Notes under the pieces: model-generated
Database searches by the model: none
What the model saw: only the letters and a program-made list of their open reading frames with translations
Told to the model about the DNA's origin: nothing
Position numbers and translations under genes: made by a program
Part shown: positions 1 through 6,144 of the stretch, in pieces
Position numbering within the stretch: position 1 is the stretch's first letter
Layout: every line of letters begins with the position of its first letter
NCBI GenBank assembly: GCA_025464045.1
Contig: JAODBQ010000676.1
Span: 1-8,992, forward strand
Direction of reading: 5' to 3'
Length of the DNA: 8,992 nucleotides
Source: Ilumatobacteraceae bacterium
Lineage (GTDB): Bacteria > Actinomycetota > Acidimicrobiia > Acidimicrobiales > Ilumatobacteraceae

Positions 1-1347
1 GTCTCGCTCGGCGGGCAGACCCCGTTGAAGCTCGCCGGGCTGCTGCCGGTGTCGATGATCGCGGGGACGTCGCCGGCGTCGATCGATCTCGCCGAGGACC
101 GCGAGAAGTGGAACGCGCTGTGCGACCAGCTGCACATCCCGCAGCCGCCCGGCGGCACCGCGACCGATCTGGAGCAGGCGCTGAGCATCGTCGAGCGCAT
201 CGGCTTCCCGGTGCTCGTCCGCCCCAGCTACGTGCTCGGTGGCCGGGCGATGCAGATCGTCCACGACCGCAACCACCTCGCGCGAGCGATGGCCGAGCTC
301 GCCGGCTTCGGCAGCCTCGGCAAGGAGGGGGGCCTCTCCGCCGAACGCCCCGTGCTCATCGACCACTTCCTCGAGGACGCGATCGAGGTCGACGTCGACG
401 CGATCCGCGACCACACCGGCGAGGTGTACATCGGGGGAGTGATGGAGCACGTCGAGGAGGCCGGCGTGCACAGCGGCGACTCCGCCTGCGCGATCCCGCC
501 GCAGACGTTGCCCGGCTGGGTCGTCGAGGTGATCGAGGCGTACACCCGCTCGATCGCCGACGCACTCGACGTGCGCGGCCTGATCAACGTGCAGTACGCG
601 GTGCTCGGCACCACGGTCTACGTCATCGAGGCCAACCCGCGGGCGAGCCGGACGGTGCCGTTCGTGGCCAAGGCCACCGGGGTGCCGCTGGCGAAGGTGG
701 CGAGCCGGGTGATGCTCGGCGCCACGCTCGCCGCACTGCGCATCGAGGGCCTGCTGTGCCCGAAGTCGAACCACGGCCACGTCGCGATCAAGGAGGCCGT
801 GCTCCCGTTCAGCCGGTTCCCCGAGGTCGATACCGCGCTCGGTCCGGAGATGCGCTCGACCGGCGAGGTGATGGGCATCGACACCACGTTCGGCAAGGCG
901 TTCTTCAAGGCCGAGCTCGCCGCCGGCACGCTGCTGCCGACGGAGGGCACGGTGTTCCTGTCGCTCGCCGATGGTGACAAGCCGGCCGGTCTCGTCGTCG
1001 CGACGCGCTTGCGCGAGCTCGGCCTCGGCATCGCGGCGACGGCCGGCACGGCCGCGTACCTCGCCCGCTTCGGTCAGCCGGTCGACCTCGTGGTCGGCAA
1101 GGTCAGCGAGGGTGCCGAGGTGACCGCCGTCGATCTGATCGCGGACGGCAAGGTCAGCTTCGTGATCAACACGCCCCAGGGCAGCGGCGGCCGCACCGAC
1201 GGCGAGCAGATCCGCAAGACGGCGAACTCCAACCACGTCAGCTCGGTGACCACGGTCCAGGCCGCACTCGCCGCGGTGCAGGGCATGGCCGAGCAGAACG
1301 GCCGCCCGATCACCGTCCGCCCGCTCCAGGACTACCACCGCTCGTGA
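1..1347 (+). CDS. carB: Carbamoyl-phosphate synthase large subunit, C-terminal part (5' end outside window)
   Basis: The visible 448 residues are the C-terminal part of CarB, which makes carbamoyl phosphate from bicarbonate, ATP and glutamine-derived ammonia for pyrimidine and arginine synthesis, in complex with CarA. The reading frame is open from base 1 and opens with GGQTPLKLA, a conserved CarB sequence. The second ATP-grasp domain follows, with EHVEEAGVHSGDS near visible residue 149 and the metal/ATP site VIEANPRASRT near 208. From about residue 316 comes the MGS-like allosteric domain, with TAGTAAYL and the NTPQG...RTDGEQIRK segment typical of the regulatory end. Full-length CarB is around 1,070-1,100 residues, so roughly 60% lies upstream. 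No frameshift is seen and the stop is TGA at 1345-1347. pyrD follows after 55 bases with no terminator-like hairpin that I can see, so co-transcription is likely. Confidence 0.97.
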   Translation, partial: VSLGGQTPLKLAGLLPVSMIAGTSPASIDLAEDREKWNALCDQLHIPQPPGGTATDLEQALSIVERIGFPVLVRPSYVLGGRAMQIVHDRNHLARAMAELAGFGSLGKEGGLSAERPVLIDHFLEDAIEVDVDAIRDHTGEVYIGGVMEHVEEAGVHSGDSACAIPPQTLPGWVVEVIEAYTRSIADALDVRGLINVQYAVLGTTVYVIEANPRASRTVPFVAKATGVPLAKVASRVMLGATLAALRIEGLLCPKSNHGHVAIKEAVLPFSRFPEVDTALGPEMRSTGEVMGIDTTFGKAFFKAELAAGTLLPTEGTVFLSLADGDKPAGLVVATRLRELGLGIAATAGTAAYLARFGQPVDLVVGKVSEGAEVTAVDLIADGKVSFVINTPQGSGGRTDGEQIRKTANSNHVSSVTTVQAALAAVQGMAEQNGRPITVRPLQDYHRS

Positions 1348-1391
1348 CCCGTCGCGTGTCGGTGGGTCTGGCGGCCGGGGCGAGCGCGAGC

Positions 1392-1396
1392 AGGAG
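1392..1396 (+). promoter_or_regulatory. Ribosome binding site of pyrD
   Basis: AGGAG lies six bases before GTG at 1403. It fixes the pyrD start: the only reading-frame extension upstream has no ATG or GTG back to the carB stop. Confidence 0.8.
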
Positions 1397-1402
1397 CGGG
1401 AC

Positions 1403-2326
1403 GTGAACCCGCCGGACCTCAGCACGCGCGTCGCGGATCTCGTGCTCGCCAACCCGGTGATGACGGCGTCGGGCACGGCAGGGCATGGGTTGGAGCTGGA
1501 TCCGTTCGTCGGGCTCGCCGGGCTCGGCGCGCACGTCGTCAAGTCGCTCGCCGCGTTCGAGTGGCCCGGCAATGCTGCGCCACGCGTGCATCCGGCGGGC
1601 GACGGGATGCTCAACGCCATCGGTCTGCAGGGTCCCGGTGTGACGGCATGGCTGCGCGACGACGCCCCCGGGCTCGACGCCGCCGGTGTCCGCACGGTCG
1701 TCAGCATCTGGGGGCGGACCGTGGAGGACTTCGGCCGCGCCGCAGACCTGCTCGCCGACGCGCCGGACTCGGTGATCGCGGTCGAGGTGAACCTGTCCTG
1801 CCCGAACCTCGAGGGACGGCGCGGGATCTTCGCGCACGACGCGACCCTGTCGGCCGAGGTGATCGCGGCGACGGCGGGCTGTGGCCGGCCGCGTTGGGCG
1901 AAGCTCAGCCCGAACACCGATCGCGTCGTCGACGTCGCCTCCGCGGTGCACGATGCCGGGGCCGCGGCCGTCACGTTGAGCAACACGTTGCTCGGGCTCG
2001 TCCTCGATCCTCTGACGCGTCGACCGGTGCTCGGTGCGGGTGGCGGCGGGTACAGCGGACGACCGATCCACGCGGTCGCGGTGCGCACCGTGTACGACGT
2101 CCGCGCCGCGCTCCCCGCGCTGCCGATCATCGGCGTCGGCGGCGTCTCGACCGGCTGGGACGCGATCGAGCTGATGCTCGCCGGTGCGGGCGCGATCCAG
2201 GTCGGTACGGCGAGCTTCGCCGATCCGGCCGCCGCCGCTCGGGTCCGCGACGAGCTCCGCCGCTGGTGCACAGAGCACGACGTCGCCGCTGTCGCCGACC
2301 TCGTCGGCGCTGCCCATCGCACCTGA
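1403..2326 (+). CDS. pyrD: Dihydroorotate dehydrogenase, class 1B catalytic subunit
   Basis: This 307-residue FMN enzyme oxidises dihydroorotate to orotate, the fourth step of pyrimidine synthesis, in the cytoplasm. Visible family features in order are NPVMTASGT (17-25), the FMN-contacting Lys47, GMLNAIGLQGPG (68-79), VNLSCPN with catalytic Cys133 (129-135), Lys167 in AKLSPN, Asn194 in TLSNTLLG, GGYSGRPI (214-221), and the phosphate-binding glycines GVGGVSTG (244-251) and GAGAIQVGTA (261-270). A cysteine base rather than serine rules out class 2. The NTLLG...TRRPVL and GGYSGR patterns match the NAD-linked class 1B rather than the fumarate-linked 1A. Class 1B enzymes normally need the iron-sulphur/FAD partner PyrK, which is not in the visible sequence. 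The GTG start is supported by AGGAG six bases upstream. The gene follows carB closely, in keeping with a pyr operon. Subclass assignment by eye is good but not certain. Confidence 0.95.
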   Translation: MNPPDLSTRVADLVLANPVMTASGTAGHGLELDPFVGLAGLGAHVVKSLAAFEWPGNAAPRVHPAGDGMLNAIGLQGPGVTAWLRDDAPGLDAAGVRTVVSIWGRTVEDFGRAADLLADAPDSVIAVEVNLSCPNLEGRRGIFAHDATLSAEVIAATAGCGRPRWAKLSPNTDRVVDVASAVHDAGAAAVTLSNTLLGLVLDPLTRRPVLGAGGGGYSGRPIHAVAVRTVYDVRAALPALPIIGVGGVSTGWDAIELMLAGAGAIQVGTASFADPAAAARVRDELRRWCTEHDVAAVADLVGAAHRT

Positions 2327-2345
2327 TCGGACATGACGGTTAGAT

Positions 2346-2367
2346 GTCACGAGGACTCGTCAGTGAC
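2346..2367 (+). repeat. Imperfect dyad upstream of the mihF promoter
   Basis: GTCAC at 2346-2350 is answered by GTGAC at 2363-2367, with a partly symmetrical centre (CGAGGACTCG at 2350-2359). It sits about 37 to 58 bases before the presumed transcription start at 2404, where an activator or repressor could bind. The arms are short and the symmetry is imperfect, so chance is possible. Confidence 0.3.
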
Positions 2368-2390
2368 GCGTCTTGCCAGGTCATCCGCAG

Positions 2391-2404
2391 TAGGGTCGTC
2401 CGCA
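2391..2404 (+). promoter_or_regulatory. Leaderless promoter of mihF (-10 TAGGGT)
   Basis: TAGGGT at 2391-2396 fits the actinobacterial TANNNT -10 element. Seven bases separate it from the A of ATG at 2404, which is where transcription would begin, so the mRNA would start at the initiation codon. No Shine-Dalgarno sequence precedes this ATG, which agrees with leaderless translation. TTGCCA at 2373-2378 is too close (12 bases) to be a normal -35 element, and no good -35 is seen at 16-18 bases. Confidence 0.6.
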
Positions 2405-2715
2405 TGGCAACACCCCCGCAACTCTCTCCCGAGCAACGAGCCGCCGCGTTGGCGAAGGCCGCCGAGGCTCGTACCGCGCGGGCAGAGCTGAAGAATCAGC
2501 TCAAGCTCGGCGCGGTCACGCTCCCCGAGGCACTCGCCTCCACGGATTCCACGGTCGGCAAGTTGAAGGTCGTGTCCCTGCTCGAATCACTCCCGGGCGT
2601 GGGCAAGGTCAAGGCCCGCAAGATCATGGAAGACATCGGCATCGCCGACAACCGCCGCGTGCAGGGCCTCGGTCAGCAGCAGAAGCAGTCGTTGCTCGAT
2701 CAGCTCGGCAAGTGA
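2404..2715 (+). CDS. mihF: Actinobacterial integration host factor, mIHF
   Basis: This small (103 residues) basic nucleoid-associated protein binds DNA and is essential in mycobacteria. It is unrelated to the HU/IHF fold. The N-terminal helix LSPEQRAAALAKAAEART (7-24) and the helix-two-turn-helix DNA-binding region SLLESLPGVGKVKARKIM (58-75), followed by RRVQGLG (84-90), closely match mycobacterial mIHF, whose short form is about 105 residues. An upstream in-frame ATG at 2344 would add 20 residues, but these do not resemble the family, no ribosome binding site precedes them, and the -10 element lies inside the extension, so ATG 2404 is chosen. In mycobacteria mihF also sits between the carB/pyr genes and gmk. 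gmk begins one base after the stop, so the two are almost surely one transcript. Confidence 0.95.
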   Translation: MATPPQLSPEQRAAALAKAAEARTARAELKNQLKLGAVTLPEALASTDSTVGKLKVVSLLESLPGVGKVKARKIMEDIGIADNRRVQGLGQQQKQSLLDQLGK

Positions 2716-2716
2716 G

Positions 2717-3307
2717 GTGCCAGCGAGCGACCAACCGCCGGGAGGCCCTGGCGCTCCGCTGATCTTCATCGTGTCCGGTCCCGGCGGCGTCGGGAAGGGC
2801 ACCATCGTCGACCTGCTCGTCGAGCAGGATCCGCGCCTGTGGTTGAGTCGGTCGTGGACCACCCGCGACCGGCGCCCCGGTGAAGCAGCTGATTCGTACA
2901 CGTTCACGGATCGTGCGTCGTTCGAGGCGCGCATCGAGGCCGGCGGCTTCCTCGAGTGGACGGACTTCCTCGGCAGCTACTACGGCACGCCGATGCCGGA
3001 AGCGTTGGCCGGGCGCGACATCGTGCTCGAGATCGAGGTCGACGGTGCCACCCAGGTCAAACGGCGGTTCCCCGACGCGGTGCTGATCTTCGTGCTCCCA
3101 CCGACGCGCGAGGAGCAGCAACGCCGGCTGCGCGGCCGCGGCGACCCGGAGCACAAGGTCCACGAGCGGTTGCAGAAGGCGGTCGACGAGGAGCCCGTCG
3201 GACTCGCCATCGCCGACCACGTGGTCGTCAACGACGACCTCGCCGACACCGTCCGCGACATGATGGACATCATTCACACCCACCGCAACAAGCAGCACGG
3301 CGGCTGA
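2717..3307 (+). CDS. gmk: Guanylate kinase
   Basis: This cytoplasmic enzyme phosphorylates GMP to GDP with ATP and so feeds GTP and dGTP pools. At 196 residues it is near the usual 200. The P-loop is SGPGGVGKGT (20-29). The GMP-binding signature is SWTTRDRRPGE (46-56) with Tyr61, followed by SYYGTP (87-92), VLEIEVDGATQVK (103-115) and the lid/adenine region RRLRGRG (136-142). The segment between GE and Tyr61 appears one residue shorter than the common GExxGxxY pattern. The GTG start lies one base after the mihF stop, with only a weak GTGAGG purine stretch before it, so translation is probably coupled. The next internal GTG would fall in the strand before the P-loop and is too late. rpoZ follows after 42 bases. 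Confidence 0.95.
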   Translation: MPASDQPPGGPGAPLIFIVSGPGGVGKGTIVDLLVEQDPRLWLSRSWTTRDRRPGEAADSYTFTDRASFEARIEAGGFLEWTDFLGSYYGTPMPEALAGRDIVLEIEVDGATQVKRRFPDAVLIFVLPPTREEQQRRLRGRGDPEHKVHERLQKAVDEEPVGLAIADHVVVNDDLADTVRDMMDIIHTHRNKQHGG

Positions 3308-3310
3308 CCT

Positions 3311-3333
3311 GCGGCGCTAGGCTGCATCGCCGC
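3311..3333 (+). repeat. Inverted repeat flanking the rpoZ -10 element
   Basis: GCGGCG (3311-3316) and CGCCGC (3328-3333) are perfect 6-bp inverted arms around an 11-base centre holding TAGGCT. In a read-through transcript from gmk this could fold as a small hairpin. As DNA it could be an operator over the rpoZ promoter. There is no U tract after it. In such GC-rich DNA, chance is a real alternative. Confidence 0.35.
3318..3330 (+). promoter_or_regulatory. Probable rpoZ promoter (-10 TAGGCT)
   Basis: TAGGCT at 3318-3323 fits TANNNT and would start transcription near 3330. That leaves a leader of about 20 bases containing GGAGA at 3341-3345, five to six bases before ATG 3350. No convincing -35 element is visible at the right distance. 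The context, 11 bases after the gmk stop, is consistent with an internal promoter. Confidence 0.45.
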
Positions 3334-3349
3334 TCTGAACGGAGATCGA

Positions 3350-3649
3350 ATGACCACGACGCGCACCTACGACACGATGATGACCCCCCCGATCGAGGAG
3401 CTCCTCGACCGCGTGGACTCGAAGTTCAGCCTGGTGACGCTCGCGGCCCGTCGGGCCCGCCAGATCAACTCGTACTTCAACCAGCTCGGTGAGGGTCTCG
3501 GGCACATGGTGCCGCCGCAGGTGCCGTCGGCGGCGCGCAAGCCGCTGAGCATCGGCTTCGAGGAGATCGCCGCCGACAAGATCGTCCGCGTCGAGCTGCC
3601 CGATGAGGTCGATCCGACGGACGCCACCGACGGCGACATCATCGCCTGA
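3350..3649 (+). CDS. rpoZ: RNA polymerase omega subunit
   Basis: The 99-residue protein is the small omega subunit that helps fold and assemble the beta' subunit into RNA polymerase. Conserved segments are PPIEELLDRVDSKFSLV (13-29), the helix AARRARQINSYF (32-43), which is the classic omega core, and KPLSIGFEEIAADKI (64-78), the actinobacterial form of the end region. An acidic tail (81-99) closes the protein. The ATG start has GGAG six bases upstream. Position between gmk and coaBC is the usual arrangement in many bacteria. coaBC starts 41 bases after the stop. Confidence 0.95.
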   Translation: MTTTRTYDTMMTPPIEELLDRVDSKFSLVTLAARRARQINSYFNQLGEGLGHMVPPQVPSAARKPLSIGFEEIAADKIVRVELPDEVDPTDATDGDIIA

Positions 3650-3690
3650 CCGGGACATCGCCGGCCGCACCTGGTCCAACTCCACCGCGC

Positions 3691-4944
3691 ATGGCTTCAT
3701 CCGACGCGTCCGGTCTCGTCGGTCGCCGCGTCGTGCTCGGCATCAGCGGTGGGATCGCGGCCTACAAGGCGATCGAGGTCTGTCGTCGACTCGTCGATGC
3801 CGGTGCGCACGTTGCACCGGTGATGACGGCCGGCGCTGAGCACTTCGTCGGTCGCACGACGTTCTCCGCGCTCGGCAGCGAGCCCGTGCAGACGTCGTTG
3901 TGGGACGGGCCGAACCCGATCCCGCACACCAGTCTCGGCCAGACCGCGGACGTGATCCTCGTCGCCCCCGCCACGGCGCGCGTGCTCGCGGCCTATGCCG
4001 CGGGCCTGTCCACCGACCTGCTCACCAACACGCTGCTGGCGACGCGTGCGCCCGTGATCGTCTGTCCGGCGATGCACACCGAGATGTGGGAGCACCCGGC
4101 GGTCCAGGCCAACGTCGCCACCCTCCGGGCGCGCGGCGTGCACGTGGTCGAACCCGAGTCGGGTCGCCTTGCCGGTGGCGACGTCGGAGCCGGCCGGCTG
4201 GCCTCACCGGAGGCGATCGTCGCGGCCGTCGAACGGGTGCTCGGTGGCGGACGGTTCGCCGGGCTGCACGTCGTGGTCAGTGCCGGCGGCACCCGTGAAC
4301 CCATCGACGCGGTGCGCGTCATCGCCAACCGCAGCAGTGGCAAGCAGGGCTACGCGATCGCGGCCGAAGCGCTCGCCCGCGGTGCGTCCGTGACGCTCGT
4401 GACCACGGTCGACCTGCCGGTGCCGCATGGCGCGGCGGTCCGCTCCGTCGAAACCGCGGCGCAGATGCAGGAGGCGATGCAGGAGCTGGCGGCAGACGCC
4501 GACGTCGTCGTGATGGCCGCCGCCGTCGCCGACTTCCGCCCGGTGCGCGCGGCCACCGGCAAGATCAAGAAGGACGGCGGCGTGCCGGAGATCGTCCTCG
4601 AGCCGACGCCGGACATCCTGGCCGGCCTCGGCGCGACGAAGCCCGTCGGCCAGATCCTCGTCGGGTTCGCGGCCGAGACCTCCGACCTGGTCGCCAACGC
4701 CCGGGCGAAGCTGGAGCGCAAGCGGCTCGACCTGATCGTGGCGAACGACGTCGCGGCACCCGGCGTCGGTTTCCAGCACGACACCAACGCGGTCACCATC
4801 CTCGGTCGGGGTGCTCTGCAGTGCACGGTCCCACTCGCCGACAAACGCACCGTCGCTGTCGCGGTGCTGGATATCGTGTCGCAACTGCGCGCCGAGACGT
4901 CCACGTTCGACCCCTCACCCCACCACAGGAGCCTCACCCCGTGA
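3691..4944 (+). CDS. coaBC: Bifunctional phosphopantothenoylcysteine decarboxylase / phosphopantothenate-cysteine ligase
   Basis: This fused enzyme carries out two successive steps of coenzyme A synthesis. The CoaB domain joins phosphopantothenate to cysteine using CTP, and the CoaC domain decarboxylates the product using FMN. In the CoaC part (about 10-185) VLGISGGIAAYKA (15-27) binds FMN, His79 in IPHTSLG is the catalytic histidine, and PAMHTEMW (126-133) is the actinobacterial version of PxMNxxMW. In the CoaB part (about 190-400) AGGTREPIDAVRVIANRSSGKQG runs from 198 to 220, with AAAVADFRP (276-284) and KIKK (291-294). The usual cysteine of the CoaC flap is replaced: the motif reads LAGGD (160-164) where E. 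coli has ACGD. The ATG start has no clear Shine-Dalgarno sequence. The 417-residue length is normal. The stop overlaps the metK GTG by four bases, and the tail codons carry the metK ribosome binding site. Confidence 0.96.
   Translation: MASSDASGLVGRRVVLGISGGIAAYKAIEVCRRLVDAGAHVAPVMTAGAEHFVGRTTFSALGSEPVQTSLWDGPNPIPHTSLGQTADVILVAPATARVLAAYAAGLSTDLLTNTLLATRAPVIVCPAMHTEMWEHPAVQANVATLRARGVHVVEPESGRLAGGDVGAGRLASPEAIVAAVERVLGGGRFAGLHVVVSAGGTREPIDAVRVIANRSSGKQGYAIAAEALARGASVTLVTTVDLPVPHGAAVRSVETAAQMQEAMQELAADADVVVMAAAVADFRPVRAATGKIKKDGGVPEIVLEPTPDILAGLGATKPVGQILVGFAAETSDLVANARAKLERKRLDLIVANDVAAPGVGFQHDTNAVTILGRGALQCTVPLADKRTVAVAVLDIVSQLRAETSTFDPSPHHRSLTP
4927..4931 (+). promoter_or_regulatory. Ribosome binding site of metK
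   Basis: AGGAG inside the last coaBC codons lies nine bases before GTG at 4941. It supports that start over a longer in-frame reading from 4821, whose extra 40 residues are not family-like. Confidence 0.75.
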
Positions 4945-6134
4945 GCAAGTTCACCTTCACGTCCGAGAGCGTCACGGAGGGCCATCCGGACAAGATGGCC
5001 GACCAGGTCAGCGACGCGGTCCTCGACGCCATCCTCGCCGAGGATCCCCACGGGCGAGTCGCGTGTGAGACGTTGCTCACCACGGGGCTGTGCGTCGTCG
5101 CCGGCGAGATCACGACCTCGGCGTACGTGGACATCCCCAAGCTGGCGCGCGAGGTGATCAACTCGATCGGCTACGACAACGCGCTCTACGGGTTCGACGG
5201 CAACACGTGCGGGGTCATGGTCAGCATCGACGAGCAGTCGAGCGACATCGCCCAGGGCGTCGACAAGAGCGAAGAGGTCCGCGCCACCGGTTCGAACGAG
5301 GACCAGCTCGACGCACAGGGCGCCGGCGACCAGGGGATGATGTTCGGGTACGCCTGCGACGAGACGCCTGATCTGATGCCGCTGCCGATCTGGCTCGCGC
5401 ACCGGATGGCCGAGCGCCTCGCCGAGGTCCGCAAGGCCGGCGTCGTTCCCTACCTGCGCCCGGACGGCAAGACGCAGGTCACCATCGAGTACGAGGGCGG
5501 CAAGCCGTTGCGCGTCTCGCACGTGCTCGTGTCGACGCAGCACCAGGACGGCGTCGATCGCGACACCGTCATCCGCCCCGACCTGATCGAGCACGTCATC
5601 CGCCCGGTCGTGCCGGCCGCGTTCGCCGATGACGACTACGACGTCTACGTCAACCCGACCGGCAAGTTCGTCGTCGGCGGGCCACACGGCGACACCGGCC
5701 TCACCGGCCGCAAGATCATCGTCGACACCTATGGCGGGATGGGTCGCCACGGCGGCGGTGCGTTCAGCGGCAAGGACCCTTCGAAGGTCGACCGGTCCGC
5801 CGCCTACGCGGCACGGTGGGTCGCCAAGCACGTCGTCGCCTCCGGCGCGGCGACCAGGTGCGAGGTGCAGGTCGCATACGCGATCGGCATGGCACATCCG
5901 GTGAGCATCCTCGTGGAGACGTTCGGCACCGAGCAGGTCGACCCCGACAAGATCGTTGCCGGCGTTCGCGAGGTGTTCGACCTCCGTCCCGCGGCGATCG
6001 TGCGCGACCTCGACCTGAAGCGCCCGATCTACCGCAAGACCGCGGCGTACGGCCACTTCGGCCGCAACCTCCCGGAGTTCACCTGGGAGCAGGTCAGCCG
6101 CCTCGACGACTTCATGCGCGCCGTCGGGGTCTGA
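4941..6134 (+). CDS. metK: S-adenosylmethionine synthetase
   Basis: The enzyme makes S-adenosylmethionine from methionine and ATP, the methyl donor that the methyltransferase encoded downstream would use. It is 397 residues long, within the family range. The N-terminal SESVTEGHPDKMADQVSDA (8-26) holds His15, Asp17 and Lys18 for ATP and magnesium. GAGDQGMMFGYA (127-138) is the first family signature, and GGGAFSGKDPSKVDRSAAY (271-289) is the phosphate-binding second one. GGPHGDTGLTGRKIIVDTYG (246-265) is also nearly identical to the E. coli enzyme. A slightly longer loop before the first signature (about 108-126) is common in Gram-positive forms. The GTG start is supported by AGGAG nine bases upstream and by the four-base GTGA overlap with coaBC, pointing to translational coupling. 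No SAM riboswitch is possible in this overlap. priA begins ten bases after the stop. Confidence 0.98.
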   Translation: MSKFTFTSESVTEGHPDKMADQVSDAVLDAILAEDPHGRVACETLLTTGLCVVAGEITTSAYVDIPKLAREVINSIGYDNALYGFDGNTCGVMVSIDEQSSDIAQGVDKSEEVRATGSNEDQLDAQGAGDQGMMFGYACDETPDLMPLPIWLAHRMAERLAEVRKAGVVPYLRPDGKTQVTIEYEGGKPLRVSHVLVSTQHQDGVDRDTVIRPDLIEHVIRPVVPAAFADDDYDVYVNPTGKFVVGGPHGDTGLTGRKIIVDTYGGMGRHGGGAFSGKDPSKVDRSAAYAARWVAKHVVASGAATRCEVQVAYAIGMAHPVSILVETFGTEQVDPDKIVAGVREVFDLRPAAIVRDLDLKRPIYRKTAAYGHFGRNLPEFTWEQVSRLDDFMRAVGV

Positions 6135-6144
6135 CCCGGCCGCG

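Noticed and set aside
1310..2350. A 346-codon minus-strand open frame opposite pyrD
   Set aside because: It is fully antisense to a well-supported enzyme gene, has low-complexity Arg/Asp/Gly composition and no recognisable domain.
4821..4940. SAM riboswitch or longer N-terminus upstream of metK
   Set aside because: The region is coding sequence of coaBC, metK overlaps it by four bases, and the extra 40 residues do not match MetK.
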